From Pseudomonas sp. SL4(2022) (GTDB taxonomy: Bacteria > Pseudomonadota > Gammaproteobacteria > Pseudomonadales > Pseudomonadaceae): a DNA stretch of 64,000 bases. Every line of letters begins with the position of its first letter. Position 1 is the stretch's first letter. The notes below the pieces were generated by a model. It did no database searches, was not told the DNA's origin, and saw nothing but the letters and a program-made list of their open reading frames with translations. The DNA lies in contig NZ_CP113060.1 in the NCBI RefSeq assembly GCF_026625725.1, positions 3,416,001-3,480,000 of the forward strand, read 5' to 3'. A program made the position numbers and the translations under genes. Positions 15,312 to 26,658 of this stretch are shown here, one piece after another.

Positions 15312-16445
15312 ATGCGTGCAACCTGGGACATTTTCTGCCGTGTGGTCGACAACTACGGTGATGTTGGCATTACCTGGCGACTGGCGCGGCAGTTGGTGGC
15401 TGAGCATGGGGCTGCTGTACGTTTATGGGTCGATGACCTCGAGGCTTTTGCCTGCTTGTGTCCGCAGGCCGATGTGCAGGCGTTATGTCAGGCACGACAT
15501 GGTGTTGAGATACGGCTATGGAACGCTGATTGGCAGGTGGTTGAGCCGGCCGATGTGGTGATTGAAGCATTCGCTTGTGAGTTGCCCGCATCTTACATCG
15601 AAGCAATGGCCGGGCGTGGGCGCAAGGTTTTGTGGCTCAATCTTGAGTACCTCAGTGCCGAGGCTTGGGTTGAGGGTTGCCATGGTTTGCCCTCGTTGCA
15701 GTCGAATGGGTTGTCGAAGTTTTTCTTTTTCCCAGGATTTACGGCCGGCAGTGGCGGTTTGCTACGTGAGCGCGAGCTGTTGGCGCAGCGGCGAGCTTTT
15801 CAGGCCGATGAGGCTGCGCGTCGGATATTTTTACGCAGCTTGGGGGTTGAGTTTGTGGCGGGAGCCCGACTTATTTCTCTGTTTGCTTATGAAAATAACG
15901 CGCTGGACGGTTGGCTTGAGGTGTTGGCGAGGGGAGGGCAGCCAACTCAGTTGTTGGTGCCTGAGGGGCGCATCCTCGGTAGTTTACAAGCATGGCTGGG
16001 CGGTTCTGCATTAAATGTTGGCGATCGCATTCAGCGCGGTCAGTTGCATGTCCAGGTGCTGCCATTTATGCAGCAGGATCAATACGACCGTTTGTTGTGG
16101 TGCTGCGATTTTAATGCGGTGCGCGGCGAAGACTCCTTTGTGCGTGCGCAGTGGGCGGGCCGGCCGCTGCTTTGGCATATTTATCAGCAGGCAGATGATG
16201 TGCATCTGGAGAAGCTCGATGCATTTCTGGCTCTTTATAAAGAGGGCCTTTCGGCGGATGCGCAGGTGGCCTTGACCGGGCTGTGGCATGCCTGGAATGG
16301 CGGCGGTGCGATGGCGCAAAGCTGGAATCAGTTGCTGCAGAGCTGGCCAGAGCAGCAGGCGCATGCTGAAAAGTGGTGCCTAGAACGGGGCTCTCAGGCT
16401 GATCTTGCTACGGCGCTGGTGCAGTTTTATCTAAATTGGCTATGA
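15312..16445 (+). CDS. earP: EF-P arginine rhamnosyltransferase EarP
   Basis: 377 residues. EarP transfers rhamnose from dTDP-L-rhamnose to Arg32 of elongation factor P. The ATG at 15312 (GGAGTGGAG upstream) gives the family N-terminus with [15 protein letters not shown], placing the two catalytic aspartates known in EarP at D13 and D17. A longer frame opens at 15276 but would displace these. A later segment, [22 protein letters not shown], is the nucleotide-sugar binding region of this GT-B fold. The gene is followed 46 bp later by its substrate gene efp. Confidence 0.95.
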   Translation: MRATWDIFCRVVDNYGDVGITWRLARQLVAEHGAAVRLWVDDLEAFACLCPQADVQALCQARHGVEIRLWNADWQVVEPADVVIEAFACELPASYIEAMAGRGRKVLWLNLEYLSAEAWVEGCHGLPSLQSNGLSKFFFFPGFTAGSGGLLRERELLAQRRAFQADEAARRIFLRSLGVEFVAGARLISLFAYENNALDGWLEVLARGGQPTQLLVPEGRILGSLQAWLGGSALNVGDRIQRGQLHVQVLPFMQQDQYDRLLWCCDFNAVRGEDSFVRAQWAGRPLLWHIYQQADDVHLEKLDAFLALYKEGLSADAQVALTGLWHAWNGGGAMAQSWNQLLQSWPEQQAHAEKWCLERGSQADLATALVQFYLNWL

Positions 16446-16491
16446 TATGCGGCCAAGAATTCTGTCACTCCATCCAAATCCGGATATTCGT

Positions 16492-17064
16492 ATGAAAACC
16501 GCACAAGAAATGAAGCCTAACAGCGTGGCGCTGATCGATGGGCACCCATGGCTGATTCAAAAGGCCGAATTCACCAAGTCCGGCCGTAACAGCGCCATCG
16601 TAAAGATGAAGCTGAAGAACCTGATCAACGGTTCCAAGACTGAAACCGTCTACAAAGCTGACGACAAGATGGAACCGGTTATCCTTGAGCGCAAGGAAGT
16701 GAACCTGTCCTACATCAGCGGTGAGGACTACGTGTTCATGGATCCGGAGTACAACTCCTATGAACTGCGTGCTGAAGATCTGGAAAGCGTTCTGCCCTTT
16801 ATTGAAGAAGGCATGACTGACGTCTGCGAAGCGGTGTTCTTCGAAGGTAAAGTGATTTCCGTTGATCTGCCGACCACTATCGTGCGCCAGCTGACTTACA
16901 CTGAAACTTCCGCTCGTGGCGACACCAGCGGCAAAGTGATGAAGCCGGCCAAGCTGAGCAACGGCACCGAAGTGAAAGTGGCTGATTTCTGTGAAATCGG
17001 TGACTGGATTGAAATCGACACTCGTACCGGTGAGTACAAGTCGCGCGCCAAAGCTCCGGCCTAA
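16492..17064 (+). CDS. efp: Elongation factor P
   Basis: 190 residues, normal length. EF-P relieves ribosome stalling at polyproline. The modified residue is Arg32, seen in the loop TKSGRNSA, which fits rhamnosylation by the adjacent earP rather than lysylation. Three beta domains follow (KOW-like N-terminus, OB central and C-terminal domains ending with [11 protein letters not shown]). The ATG start gives the canonical MKTAQEM. Confidence 0.97.
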   Translation: MKTAQEMKPNSVALIDGHPWLIQKAEFTKSGRNSAIVKMKLKNLINGSKTETVYKADDKMEPVILERKEVNLSYISGEDYVFMDPEYNSYELRAEDLESVLPFIEEGMTDVCEAVFFEGKVISVDLPTTIVRQLTYTETSARGDTSGKVMKPAKLSNGTEVKVADFCEIGDWIEIDTRTGEYKSRAKAPA

Positions 17065-17103
17065 GCCTGCGTCGACGGCGAATAATTAGTACGCCAGACC
17101 GTT

Positions 17104-17141
17104 CCGTAGTGCTGCAGATTTTTGGCTCAGCAGTACTACGG
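17104..17141 (+). terminator. Hairpin downstream of efp
   Basis: Inverted repeat ccgtagtgctg / cagtactacgg with one mismatch, 40 bp after efp. It lacks a good T-run, so its role as terminator is uncertain. Confidence 0.45.
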
Positions 17142-17290
17142 GCGGTTAATTTAAAAGCTGCATGTTTTGCCCTCTCTTGCTGGCTTCAGCCAGATCAGTT
17201 TGCCGTTCTCTACCTTTATCGAAGCCGTTCTTCTTGCCTGCGACTGCGCAGGCGTGTTCATGGCTGTGCCTGATCAAAAAAACGTGAGCA
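17142..17290. other. Intergenic region efp-rhlB without a gene
   Basis: The genes converge here. A 64-codon plus-strand frame from 17167 lacks a credible product and overlaps the rhlB terminator. Confidence 0.5.
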
Positions 17291-17291
17291 T

Positions 17292-17319
17292 AAAAAAGCG
17301 AAGCCTGATGGCTTCGCTT
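17292..17319 (-). terminator. rhlB terminator
   Basis: Stem aagcgaagcc / ggcttcgctt with loop tgat; on the minus strand it is followed by a T-run. Confidence 0.85.
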
Positions 17320-17331
17320 GGGGGGCTATGG

Positions 17332-18777
17332 TCACGGTTTGCGTGGTACGGGCTTGAGTAGCTCGTCTGGTGGCATTTCGCAGGCGATCTTGCGGCCCAG
17401 TAGGGCTTCGATGGCAGGCAAGGCGTAGGCGTCGTCTTCCCCGGCAAAGCTGATCGAGGTGCCGTTGGTGCCAGCGCGCCCCGTGCGGCCAATGCGGTGC
17501 ACATAATCGTCCGGGGTTTCCGGCAGGGTGAAGTTGATTACGTGGCTGATGGCGTCGACGTGGATGCCACGGCCGGCCACATCGGTGGCAACCATCACGC
17601 GGATCTTGCCTTCACGGAAGCCTTCCAGGGCGCGGATACGCTTGTGTTGCGGCACATCGCCGGACATTTGTACGGCGCTGATGCCGTCGCGGGTCAGGCG
17701 TTCTTCAATGCGCCGCACTTCATCCTTGCGGTTGGCGAAGACCATCACGCGAATCCAGTCGTTCTGGGTGATCAGGTTGTACAGCAGCTTGTACTTGTCG
17801 CTGCCGGCTACGGCGTAGACATGCTGCTCGACGGTGTCGCTGGCAACGTTTTCTGGTTCGATCTCAACGATGGCCGGGTCGGTGGTCCACTGCTTGGCCA
17901 GGTTCATCACATCGTCGGTGAAGGTGGCGGAGAACAGCAGCGTCTGGCGTTCGCCCTTCATCGGGGTCTGGCGGATGATCTGGCGGACCTGCGGGATAAA
18001 GCCCATGTCGAGCATGCGGTCGGCTTCGTCGAGCACCATCACCTCGACCATGTCCAGGTGCACTTCGCCGCGCTGGTTGAAGTCCAGCAGTCGGCCGGGC
18101 GTGGCTACCAGGATGTCGCAGAAACGCGATTCCAGCAGCTTGAGCTGTTTGTCGAAGTCCATGCCGCCGACGAAGCTCATCACATTGAGACCGGTGTATT
18201 TTGTCAGGGCGGCGGCGTCTTTGGCGATCTGCACCACCAGCTCGCGGGTGGGCGCAATGATCAGGGCGCGGGGTTCGCCCATATAGCGTTCTTTCGGTGC
18301 CGACGTCTGTTGCAGTTGGGTGATGATCGAGATCAGGAAGGCTGCCGTTTTGCCTGTACCGGTCTGGGCTCGGCCAATCGCATCGCGACCGCTGAGGGTG
18401 TAACCCAGCACCTGAGCCTGGATCGGTGTGCAATAGGGGAAGCCGAGATCATGGATCGCGTGCATCAGCTCGGGGGAGAGCTTGAAGTCGTGGAAGCGGG
18501 TCTTGCCTTCAGCCGGCTCGACGGCAAAGTCTTCCAGCTTCCAGGTATCGACAGGCTTGGCTGGGCGTTCGCGACGCGATTTTGCCGGTTTTCCCTGGCG
18601 CGGCGACGGTGTTTCAGTCGTTTCTGTTGCATGCGGTTTGCTGTTGCGACTGTCGTTGTCCGCGTGTGCATCCTGCTTGGCGCGCGGTGCGCTGGGCGTT
18701 TCGTGCGGGCTTGCTAGGCTGGGCTGCTCGCCCTCGGCTTTGCCGAATATTTTCTTGAGTGCTTTGAGCACGGTCAT
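17332..18777 (-). CDS. rhlB: DEAD-box ATP-dependent RNA helicase RhlB
   Basis: 481 residues. Unwinds structured RNA and in gammaproteobacteria works with RNase E in mRNA decay. A basic, disordered N-terminus of about 90 residues (SRRERPAKP) precedes the helicase core. Motifs in order: Q motif [41 protein letters not shown], then RecA2 motifs [12 protein letters not shown] and [10 protein letters not shown]. The C-terminus [15 protein letters not shown] is typical of Pseudomonas RhlB. Its own terminator follows. Confidence 0.92.
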   Translation of the reverse strand: MTVLKALKKIFGKAEGEQPSLASPHETPSAPRAKQDAHADNDSRNSKPHATETTETPSPRQGKPAKSRRERPAKPVDTWKLEDFAVEPAEGKTRFHDFKLSPELMHAIHDLGFPYCTPIQAQVLGYTLSGRDAIGRAQTGTGKTAAFLISIITQLQQTSAPKERYMGEPRALIIAPTRELVVQIAKDAAALTKYTGLNVMSFVGGMDFDKQLKLLESRFCDILVATPGRLLDFNQRGEVHLDMVEVMVLDEADRMLDMGFIPQVRQIIRQTPMKGERQTLLFSATFTDDVMNLAKQWTTDPAIVEIEPENVASDTVEQHVYAVAGSDKYKLLYNLITQNDWIRVMVFANRKDEVRRIEERLTRDGISAVQMSGDVPQHKRIRALEGFREGKIRVMVATDVAGRGIHVDAISHVINFTLPETPDDYVHRIGRTGRAGTNGTSISFAGEDDAYALPAIEALLGRKIACEMPPDELLKPVPRKP

Positions 18778-18871
18778 CTCATCAATTGGTTAAGGAGTGA
18801 ACGGACGCCAGTGTAAAGCAAGAAGCCGGCGCGGCGAAGTGCCATGCCGGATTGCGCTCGGTGGCGGGGTT

Positions 18872-20035
18872 TCAGTTTGTAGGCAGGTTACTCAACAGCA
18901 GGCGCTGCACATTACCTCCCATGATGGCTGTAATGTCCGCCCGACTGAACCCAGCCTTGAGCAGGCCTTCGGTTAGTTGCGGCAGGCCGGTAACATCAAA
19001 TGGTGCATGAATGGTGCCGTTGAAGTCTGAACCCAGCGCTACGTGCTCCACACCGATCAAGCTGGCGGTATAGCGAATGGCGTTGACGATGGCCTCGACC
19101 GAGGTGGCGCATACCGCAGCATCCCAGTAACCGATCCCGATGACGCCGCCAGTGGCCGCGATGGCTCTCAGATGCTTGTCGCTGAGGTTGCGCGGGCCTT
19201 TGCAGGTACCTTCGACACCGGTGTGGGAAACCAGAACCGGGCGTGTGCTGATGGCCAGTACATCATCGATCAGCGGGCGCGAGGCGTGAGCCAGATCGAT
19301 CAGCATGGCTTTTTCTTCCAGGCGCTTGATCACGCGTCTACCTAGCGGAGTCAGGCCGCCTTTCTCAAGGCCGTGTGCTGAGCCACCGATTTCGTTATCG
19401 AAGAAGTGGGTCAGGCCCGTGATGCGAAAGCCTGCCTCATAGAGCGCGTCGACGTTTTCCAGTTTGCCTTCGATCGGTTGCAGGCCTTCGGTGGCGAGAA
19501 CTGCCGCGACACGCTGCGGGTCTTTCTGCCAGGCGCTGACAAAGCTGGTGAGGTCGCTTTGGGTTTTGATCAGTACCAGGCGGCCGTTACTGTTGATGCT
19601 GGCGTCATTGAGCTTGTGCGCCTGATAGAGCGCACGCTGTAGCAGACTGCTCCAGGTTTCTTTGGGCCAGCGCTGGGCCATCGCCAACATCGTGATGTTG
19701 TCGGTGTCGCCGCTGTTACGTTCGTAGTTGATGCCACGCGGCGTTTTGGTCACGGTGGAGAACACCTGCAGGCCGACGCGGCCTTCGAGCATGCGTGGCA
19801 GGTCGGAGTGGCCAAAATCGTAGCGCTTGAGCACGTCGCGCTCCCACAGCAGCACGTCGTCATGCAGGTCGGCGATAAACAGCTGTTGATGCAACTGGTT
19901 GGCCGACTCGCTGGCGGGATAGGGCGCGGGGGATTCGACGCTGTTCATCTTGCGGTCAAGCAAGGAGGGGAGGGCGAACACGCTGCCTGCAGCGATCAAC
20001 AGGATTATCAGTAAGGTGATCAGCATTTTGCGCAT
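18872..20035 (-). CDS. Membrane dipeptidase (peptidase family M19)
   Basis: 387 residues from the ATG at 20035; a GTG at 20071 is also in frame, but the ATG starts the membrane segment MRKMLITLLIILLIAAGSV cleanly. M19 enzymes are zinc dipeptidases. Metal-ligand motifs are visible: FIADLHDDVLLW (H-x-D), LATEGLQPIEG (Glu), IDLAHAS (His), LVSHTGVEG (His), and ALGSDFNGT (Asp). Predicted to act in the periplasm, anchored by its N-terminus. Transcribed in the same direction as rhlB but 94 bp apart. Confidence 0.85.
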   Translation of the reverse strand: MRKMLITLLIILLIAAGSVFALPSLLDRKMNSVESPAPYPASESANQLHQQLFIADLHDDVLLWERDVLKRYDFGHSDLPRMLEGRVGLQVFSTVTKTPRGINYERNSGDTDNITMLAMAQRWPKETWSSLLQRALYQAHKLNDASINSNGRLVLIKTQSDLTSFVSAWQKDPQRVAAVLATEGLQPIEGKLENVDALYEAGFRITGLTHFFDNEIGGSAHGLEKGGLTPLGRRVIKRLEEKAMLIDLAHASRPLIDDVLAISTRPVLVSHTGVEGTCKGPRNLSDKHLRAIAATGGVIGIGYWDAAVCATSVEAIVNAIRYTASLIGVEHVALGSDFNGTIHAPFDVTGLPQLTEGLLKAGFSRADITAIMGGNVQRLLLSNLPTN

Positions 20036-20143
20036 AGAAGGTGATCCGGGCGTTGTTGTTATGCGCAGCACTTTAGGGGGTGGTTCTGTGTCGTCGCAAG
20101 CCGTGATTCGGCGGCGCGTGCTGTTGGGTGGAGCGCGTACCAG

Positions 20144-21082
20144 CTAATAGCACAGGCAATTGCGCCCTTGTTGCTTGGCTCGATACAAGGCGCAATCGGC
20201 GCGGGCGATCAGGCCTTGCAGGCTGTCTTTGGGCTGCATCTGGGCCAGTCCGATTGACATGGTTACACCAGGCAGGACGCCAATGGGGGAGTGGAAGGAG
20301 TTGACATGGCGCAGCCCTTGGCACAGACGCTCACCGATTGTGCGGGCTTCGTCGATGGCAATTTCCGGGAGCAGAATGACAAATTCTTCACCGCCATAAC
20401 GGGTCAGGCTGTCTTTGGGGCGCAGCTGGCTGCGTAATGTATGAGCCACCAGGCACAGTGCGTAGTCGCCAGCAAGATGGCCGTGTTGATCGTTGTAGGC
20501 TTTGAAGTGGTCGACGTCGAGCATCAGCATGCACAACGGTTTTTCATTGAAAGCGCTGCGGGTACTTTCGCGTTCGAAGATATGCTCCAGCCAGCGCCGG
20601 TTATAGGCGCCGGTCAGGGCATCGATGTTGGCGGTCTGTTCGCTGTCGAGGATGAGCCGGTTGCCCTTGCGTACGCGGTCGCAGAGCAGTTCAAGCAAGT
20701 TTTGCATCAGCTCAGGCGATTGCCGGAATAGGTTGAACAAGGATTCACGGTGCAGGCGGAGCACACAGGAGGATTCAGTGGCAACGACATAGGCGGATGG
20801 ATGTTCATTGTCGATGAAGCTGATTTCGCCAGCACAGTCGCCGACTTTCAGGGTGCTGACAGCTTGGCTGTCGAGGGAGCCAAGGTAGACCTTGAGTTGC
20901 CCTTTGAGCAGAACATAGAGGTACTGATTGCGGTTAAACGGTGAGAGGAGGATTTCACCGGCATCCAGATCGCAGGCGCGAAATGCCTTAAGCAGCTGGT
21001 TGATGCTGCTGGCGGCGACATTATTGAACAGTCGCATATGACGAAGTTGCTGCAGGTCAGCCTGCCACTTGGCATTTTTCAT
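20144..21082 (-). CDS. Diguanylate cyclase with cyclic-nucleotide-binding-like sensor
   Basis: 312 residues from the ATG at 21082; a GTG at 21154 would add 24 residues and the true start is uncertain. The N-terminal half is a cNMP-binding/Crp-like beta barrel (LDAGEILLSPFNRNQYLYVLLKGQLKVYLG, then GDCAGEISFID). The C-terminal half is a GGDEF domain: DALTGAYNRRWLE, MLDVDHFKAYND.HGH, and active site RYGGEEF, which is competent for c-di-GMP synthesis. No EAL domain. The R-x-x-D inhibitory site is not evident. Confidence 0.88.
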   Translation of the reverse strand: MKNAKWQADLQQLRHMRLFNNVAASSINQLLKAFRACDLDAGEILLSPFNRNQYLYVLLKGQLKVYLGSLDSQAVSTLKVGDCAGEISFIDNEHPSAYVVATESSCVLRLHRESLFNLFRQSPELMQNLLELLCDRVRKGNRLILDSEQTANIDALTGAYNRRWLEHIFERESTRSAFNEKPLCMLMLDVDHFKAYNDQHGHLAGDYALCLVAHTLRSQLRPKDSLTRYGGEEFVILLPEIAIDEARTIGERLCQGLRHVNSFHSPIGVLPGVTMSIGLAQMQPKDSLQGLIARADCALYRAKQQGRNCLCY

Positions 21083-21274
21083 TGCGCGTGCAGCTGTGGC
21101 CGAATTGTCGAACCGATGGGCATCGCTAATGCTCCCTACAAGAAGGGCGAACACCAGCTCTGACCATATTCCGCTGTTTGAGGGCTGACAATCCTTACAG
21201 TGGGTGGCGCGACCAATGGTCTACAAAATGAATGGTTGTTCACAAAACTGGCGCGTTCCTTGCGCCATTCGCTG

Positions 21275-23176
21275 CTAGTGGGTGTGGTGCAGTTCGATGG
21301 CGACGGCAAAGCCAGCCAGGCGTTGGGTAACGGCTTCGGCCAGCGCAGCCTGATCTGTGGGCAGGTAGATGTGGGCGACCTGGCCGCGCTTGTCGTCGCT
21401 CAGCACCTCCACGCGCAGGTGTGCATCCAGCTCTGTCAGTGCAGCTTGATAGACGCGCGTAATAGCATCAAAGCGCAGCGCCGGTTTGAAGGTTTTACCC
21501 ACGGCGGTCAGCGGGATTGCGTCGATGACCCAGGCATCCTTGGGTATCGCTGCGCGCTCGGGAATGTGCTCGGCCGCATGGGTCAGCAGTTCGGCTTCGC
21601 TGACCTGTATGCCGGGCTTGAGTTGCACGTATACCACTGGCAGCTCGCCGGCTTTCTCATCGGGTTTGCCGACCGCAGCGGCGAGTGCCACGGCGGGGTG
21701 CTTGTGCAGCGCGTCCTCGATCATCTGTGGGTCGATATTGTGGCCACCACGGATGATCAGGTCCTTACTGCGCCCGGTCAGCCAGATATAGCCGTCGGCA
21801 TCCACGCGGCCGAGGTCGCCGGTGTTGAACCAGTCGCCATCGACCCAGATGCCGGCATTCTTGCTGGCCTGCAGGTAGCCCTTGAATACCGTGGCACCGC
21901 GGATGCACAGGTTGCCGATTTCATTGTTTGCCGCATCCCTTAAGTAGTTGCCCTGTTCGTCGAGCACCTTAATGCTCACCTCACAATAGGGCATTGGCAG
22001 GCCGATGGAGCCAGGGCGGCGTTCGCCAGCGGGTGGGTTGGCGCAGCTGCCGCAGGTGCCTTCCGTGAGGCCGTAGCCTTCGATCAGGGTCAGTCCGGTT
22101 TTACTTTCGAACTGGCGGATCAGCTCCACTGGCATCGGTGCCGCGCCGCACAGGGCGTATTTCAGCGAGCTGAGGTCATGGCCTTCGCTCGGCACCTGCA
22201 GCAGGCCGGCGTAGATGGTCGGCACGCCGCTGAAGAAGCTGACCTTGTAGCGCTCGATGATTTTCCAGAAGTTGCTGATCAGTGCTGTGTTGCGGTAACC
22301 CTGCGGGGTGGCCAGGAGGATTTCGGCGCCGCCGATAAAAGCGGTGAGGCCGGTCACGATCACGCCGTTGACGTGGAACAGGGGCAGGCCGCAGAGGGTG
22401 ACATCGCCGGGCTCGAAGCGGGTGACCAGGTTCATGCTGTAGGCCATCGCCACTTCGTTGCCATGGCTGTGCGGCGCGAGTTTCGGCGTGCCGGTGGTGC
22501 CGCCGGTGTGGAAGTAGCTGGCAATGTCGTCGGGTGCGATGACGCGGCCGCTTTCCAGGTGATCATCCGGGCAGCTGGCGATCAGCACATCGAAATCCAG
22601 TACGCCGGCAGGCAAGGCTCCGCGCTGGGCCTTGAGGCCACTGCGCTGCGGTTCTGGCAGCAGATTGGCCATGTCGACGCAGATAATCGCCTTGAGGTTT
22701 GGCAGCTGATCGCGCAGGCCTTCGACCTTGGCCCACAGGTCGGTGCCGGGGAAGGGCGCGAGGGTGACCAGCAGTTCGGAGTCGGATGCCTGAATAAGCT
22801 CGGCGATATGTTCTGGGTCGAGCAGTGGGTTGATTGCGTTGACGATCCCGGCGGCTTCGCCACCCCAGATGGTGAAGTGGGTGTGCGGCAGGTTGGGCAG
22901 CAGGAACGACACCGCCTTACCTGGACGCAGGCCCAGGCGGTAAAAGGCGTTGGCGGTCTGGGTGATCTTGCCCAGCAGTTGGCGGTAGCTCAGGCGATAT
23001 GCCGGCTCGTCCACGTTGCCCTGCAGGATGAAGGACAACGCCGGCGCGTCACCCAGTTGCGCTGCACTGCGACGGATCAGCTCATAGGTACTGGTAGGCA
23101 GGTCGCGCTCTGCCAGCGGAGTTTGCTCGATCAGTTGGATATCGTGCTGGGTCTTGATTTCAGGGGTGACAGGCAT
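21275..23176 (-). CDS. Acyl-CoA synthetase (AMP-forming)
   Basis: 633 residues, ANL superfamily. Activates a carboxylic acid via acyl-adenylate to acyl-CoA. Motifs: P-loop YFHTGGTTGTPKLAPHSHG, A5 region EGYGLTEGTCG, A7 WFNTGDLGRVDADGYIWLTGRSKDLIIRGG, with the C-terminal part carrying AIPLTAVGKTFKPALR, the catalytic lysine region. Substrate unknown; the P. aeruginosa counterpart between rhlB and a carboxylesterase is annotated as a fatty-acyl ligase. It ends the block read with the esterase upstream (18 bp gap). Confidence 0.88.
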   Translation of the reverse strand: MPVTPEIKTQHDIQLIEQTPLAERDLPTSTYELIRRSAAQLGDAPALSFILQGNVDEPAYRLSYRQLLGKITQTANAFYRLGLRPGKAVSFLLPNLPHTHFTIWGGEAAGIVNAINPLLDPEHIAELIQASDSELLVTLAPFPGTDLWAKVEGLRDQLPNLKAIICVDMANLLPEPQRSGLKAQRGALPAGVLDFDVLIASCPDDHLESGRVIAPDDIASYFHTGGTTGTPKLAPHSHGNEVAMAYSMNLVTRFEPGDVTLCGLPLFHVNGVIVTGLTAFIGGAEILLATPQGYRNTALISNFWKIIERYKVSFFSGVPTIYAGLLQVPSEGHDLSSLKYALCGAAPMPVELIRQFESKTGLTLIEGYGLTEGTCGSCANPPAGERRPGSIGLPMPYCEVSIKVLDEQGNYLRDAANNEIGNLCIRGATVFKGYLQASKNAGIWVDGDWFNTGDLGRVDADGYIWLTGRSKDLIIRGGHNIDPQMIEDALHKHPAVALAAAVGKPDEKAGELPVVYVQLKPGIQVSEAELLTHAAEHIPERAAIPKDAWVIDAIPLTAVGKTFKPALRFDAITRVYQAALTELDAHLRVEVLSDDKRGQVAHIYLPTDQAALAEAVTQRLAGFAVAIELHHTH

Positions 23177-23194
23177 ATTTTCACTCGCAGGCAG

Positions 23195-24334
<1,140 letters not shown>

Positions 24335-25363
24335 ATGAAGATGGTGAAATCCACACTGGCAGTACTGACCACCGCCGCTGTTCTCGGTGTCAGCAGTTTT
24401 GCTCAAGCAGGCGCTACGCTGGACGCAATCCAGAAGAAAGGTTTTGTTCAGTGCGGTATCAGCGATGGTCTGCCTGGCTTCTCCTATGCCGATGAGAAGG
24501 GTAACTACCTGGGGCTCGACGTTGATGTATGCCGTGCCGTTGCTGCTGCAGTATTCGGTGACGCGACCAAGGTCAAATACAGCCCGCTGACCGCCAAGGA
24601 GCGCTTCACTGCGCTGCAATCCGGTGAAGTCGACATCCTCTCGCGTAATACCACCTGGACCAGCTCGCGTGATTCGGGCCTGGGCCTGAACTTTGCCGGC
24701 GTCAACTACTACGACGGTCAAGGTTTCCTGGTTAACAAGAAGCTCGGCGTTTCCAGTGCTAAAGAACTCGATGGCGCAACTGTCTGCATCCAGGCAGGTA
24801 CCACCACCGAGCTGAACCTCTCCGACTACTTCCGCGCCAACGGCCTGAAGTACACCCCGATCACCTACGATACCTCTGATGAGAGCGCCAAGTCGGTTGA
24901 AGCAGGCCGTTGCGACGTGCTGACGTCCGACCAGTCGCAGCTGTATGCACAGCGTATCAAGCTGGCTGATCCGGATTCCTACGTGGTACTGCCGGAAGTG
25001 ATCTCGAAAGAGCCGCTGGGCCCGGTCGTACGCCAGGGTGACGAAGAGTGGTTCGACATCGTGCGCTGGTCGCTCTACGCCATGATTAACGCTGAAGAGC
25101 TGGGTGTGACTTCAGCCAATGTTGAAGAACAAGCCAAATCCACCAAGAACCCCGACGTAGCACGTCTGCTCGGCGCTGAAGGTGAATTCGGCAAAGATCT
25201 GAAACTGCCGAAAGACTGGGCCGTAAAGATCGTCAAGCAAGTGGGTAACTACGGCGAAAGCTTCGAGCGCAACGTCGGTACCGGCAGCGAGCTGAAGATC
25301 GAACGTGGCCTCAACGCCCTGTGGAACAAGGGTGGTCTGCAGTACGCACCGCCGGTGCGCTGA
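24335..25363 (+). CDS. aapJ: General L-amino acid ABC transporter, substrate-binding protein AapJ
   Basis: 342 residues; ATG start behind a strong ctggaggt. Signal peptide KMVKSTLAVLTTAAVLGVSSFAQA then a family 3 binding fold: TLDAIQKKGFVQCGISDGLPGFSYADEKGNYLGLDVD near the N-terminus and RNTTWTSSRD, the ligand contact region. Long for a polar amino-acid binding protein, which is typical of AapJ/BztA. First gene of a four-gene transporter operon. Confidence 0.93.
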   Translation: MKMVKSTLAVLTTAAVLGVSSFAQAGATLDAIQKKGFVQCGISDGLPGFSYADEKGNYLGLDVDVCRAVAAAVFGDATKVKYSPLTAKERFTALQSGEVDILSRNTTWTSSRDSGLGLNFAGVNYYDGQGFLVNKKLGVSSAKELDGATVCIQAGTTTELNLSDYFRANGLKYTPITYDTSDESAKSVEAGRCDVLTSDQSQLYAQRIKLADPDSYVVLPEVISKEPLGPVVRQGDEEWFDIVRWSLYAMINAEELGVTSANVEEQAKSTKNPDVARLLGAEGEFGKDLKLPKDWAVKIVKQVGNYGESFERNVGTGSELKIERGLNALWNKGGLQYAPPVR

Positions 25364-25464
25364 CCGTCCGCTGCCAGCCACTCGTCCTGAGTGGCTGGCA
25401 TTGTTCTGATTGATGTGAACCTCATGCCCGCTAATGCGGGCATGAGGGTTCCAAGAGGGCTCCT

Positions 25465-26649
25465 ATGCAAACCACTGCAAATGTCCCGCGCCCAGGTGGA
25501 TCGGTTTGGACCGACCCCAAGGCGCGTGCCTGGCTATTTCAAATTCTTGCCGTTATCGCCGTTGTGGCGCTCGGCTGGTTCCTGTTTGACAACACCCAGA
25601 CCAACCTGGAAAAACGCGGCATCACGTCCGGCTTTTCCTTTCTCAACAACAGCGCCGGTTTCGGCATTGCCCAGCACCTGATCGACTACAACGAAAGCAA
25701 CTCTTACGGGCGTGTTTTCGTGGTGGGTTTGCTCAACACCCTGCTGGTGTCGGTGATTGGTATTGTCCTGGCGACGCTGTTGGGGTTTCTGCTCGGAGTG
25801 GCGCGTCTGTCGCCCAATTGGCTGGTCAGCAAGCTGGCCACCGTGTACATCGAAACCTTCCGTAATATCCCGCCACTGCTGCAAATCTTCTTCTGGTACT
25901 TCGCGGTGATGCTCGCCTTGCCGGGACCACGGCAGAGCCTGGGCGTGGGTGAAACGTTCTTCCTCAACAGCCGTGGCCTGTATATGCCGGCCCCTAGCCC
26001 GACCGACAGCTTTGCGCTGTTTGCTGGCGCGGTGATCGTGGCGATCATCGGCGTGGTGCTGTTGTCGCGCTGGTCGAAGGCGCGCTTCGAGGCCACCGGC
26101 CAGTTGTTCCCGGTATCGCTGGGGGCGATTCCGCTGCTGATCGGCCTGCCAGGTCTGGCGATTTTGCTGGGCGGCAACCCGCTGCAATGGAGTGTGCCGG
26201 AATTGACCGGTTTCAACTTCAAAGGCGGCTGGGTGCTCATCCCTGAGCTGATGGCATTGACCCTGGCGTTGACCATTTACACTGCCGCCTTTATCGCCGA
26301 GAACGTACGCTCCGGGATCATGGCCGTCAGTCACGGGCAGACCGAGGCGGCGCGCTCTCTGGGCCTGCCTGCCGGCAAGACGCTGCGTCTGGTGATCATT
26401 CCGCAGGCGCTGCGGGTCATCATTCCGCCGCTGACCAGCCAATACCTCAATCTGGCAAAAAACTCTTCGCTGGCGGCCGGTATCGGTTATCCGGACATGG
26501 TGTCGCTGTTTGCCGGCACGGTGCTCAATCAGACCGGTCAGGCCATTGAGGTGATTGCTATCACCATGAGTGTGTACCTGGCGATCAGTATCAGCATTTC
26601 CATGCTGATGAACTGGTACAACAAGCGCATTGCGCTGATCGAGCGGTAA
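25465..26649 (+). CDS. aapQ: General L-amino acid ABC transporter permease AapQ
   Basis: 394 residues. First membrane subunit; N-terminal region WLFQILAVIAVVALGWFLF then a HisMQ-type permease core with NTLLVSVIGIVLATLLGFLLG and the EAA loop EAARSLGLPAGKTLRLVIIPQALR that contacts the ATPase. The large insert between TM segments distinguishes AapQ/BztB from short HisM-type subunits. Confidence 0.92.
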   Translation: MQTTANVPRPGGSVWTDPKARAWLFQILAVIAVVALGWFLFDNTQTNLEKRGITSGFSFLNNSAGFGIAQHLIDYNESNSYGRVFVVGLLNTLLVSVIGIVLATLLGFLLGVARLSPNWLVSKLATVYIETFRNIPPLLQIFFWYFAVMLALPGPRQSLGVGETFFLNSRGLYMPAPSPTDSFALFAGAVIVAIIGVVLLSRWSKARFEATGQLFPVSLGAIPLLIGLPGLAILLGGNPLQWSVPELTGFNFKGGWVLIPELMALTLALTIYTAAFIAENVRSGIMAVSHGQTEAARSLGLPAGKTLRLVIIPQALRVIIPPLTSQYLNLAKNSSLAAGIGYPDMVSLFAGTVLNQTGQAIEVIAITMSVYLAISISISMLMNWYNKRIALIER

Positions 26650-26658
26650 GGGGCAGCC

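Noticed and set aside
17167..17361. 64-codon ORF between efp and rhlB
   Set aside because: Reads through the rhlB terminator into antisense rhlB; composition not protein-like.
17497..18717. 406-codon ORF antisense to rhlB
   Set aside because: A shadow frame caused by high GC third positions of rhlB; rhlB has all helicase motifs.
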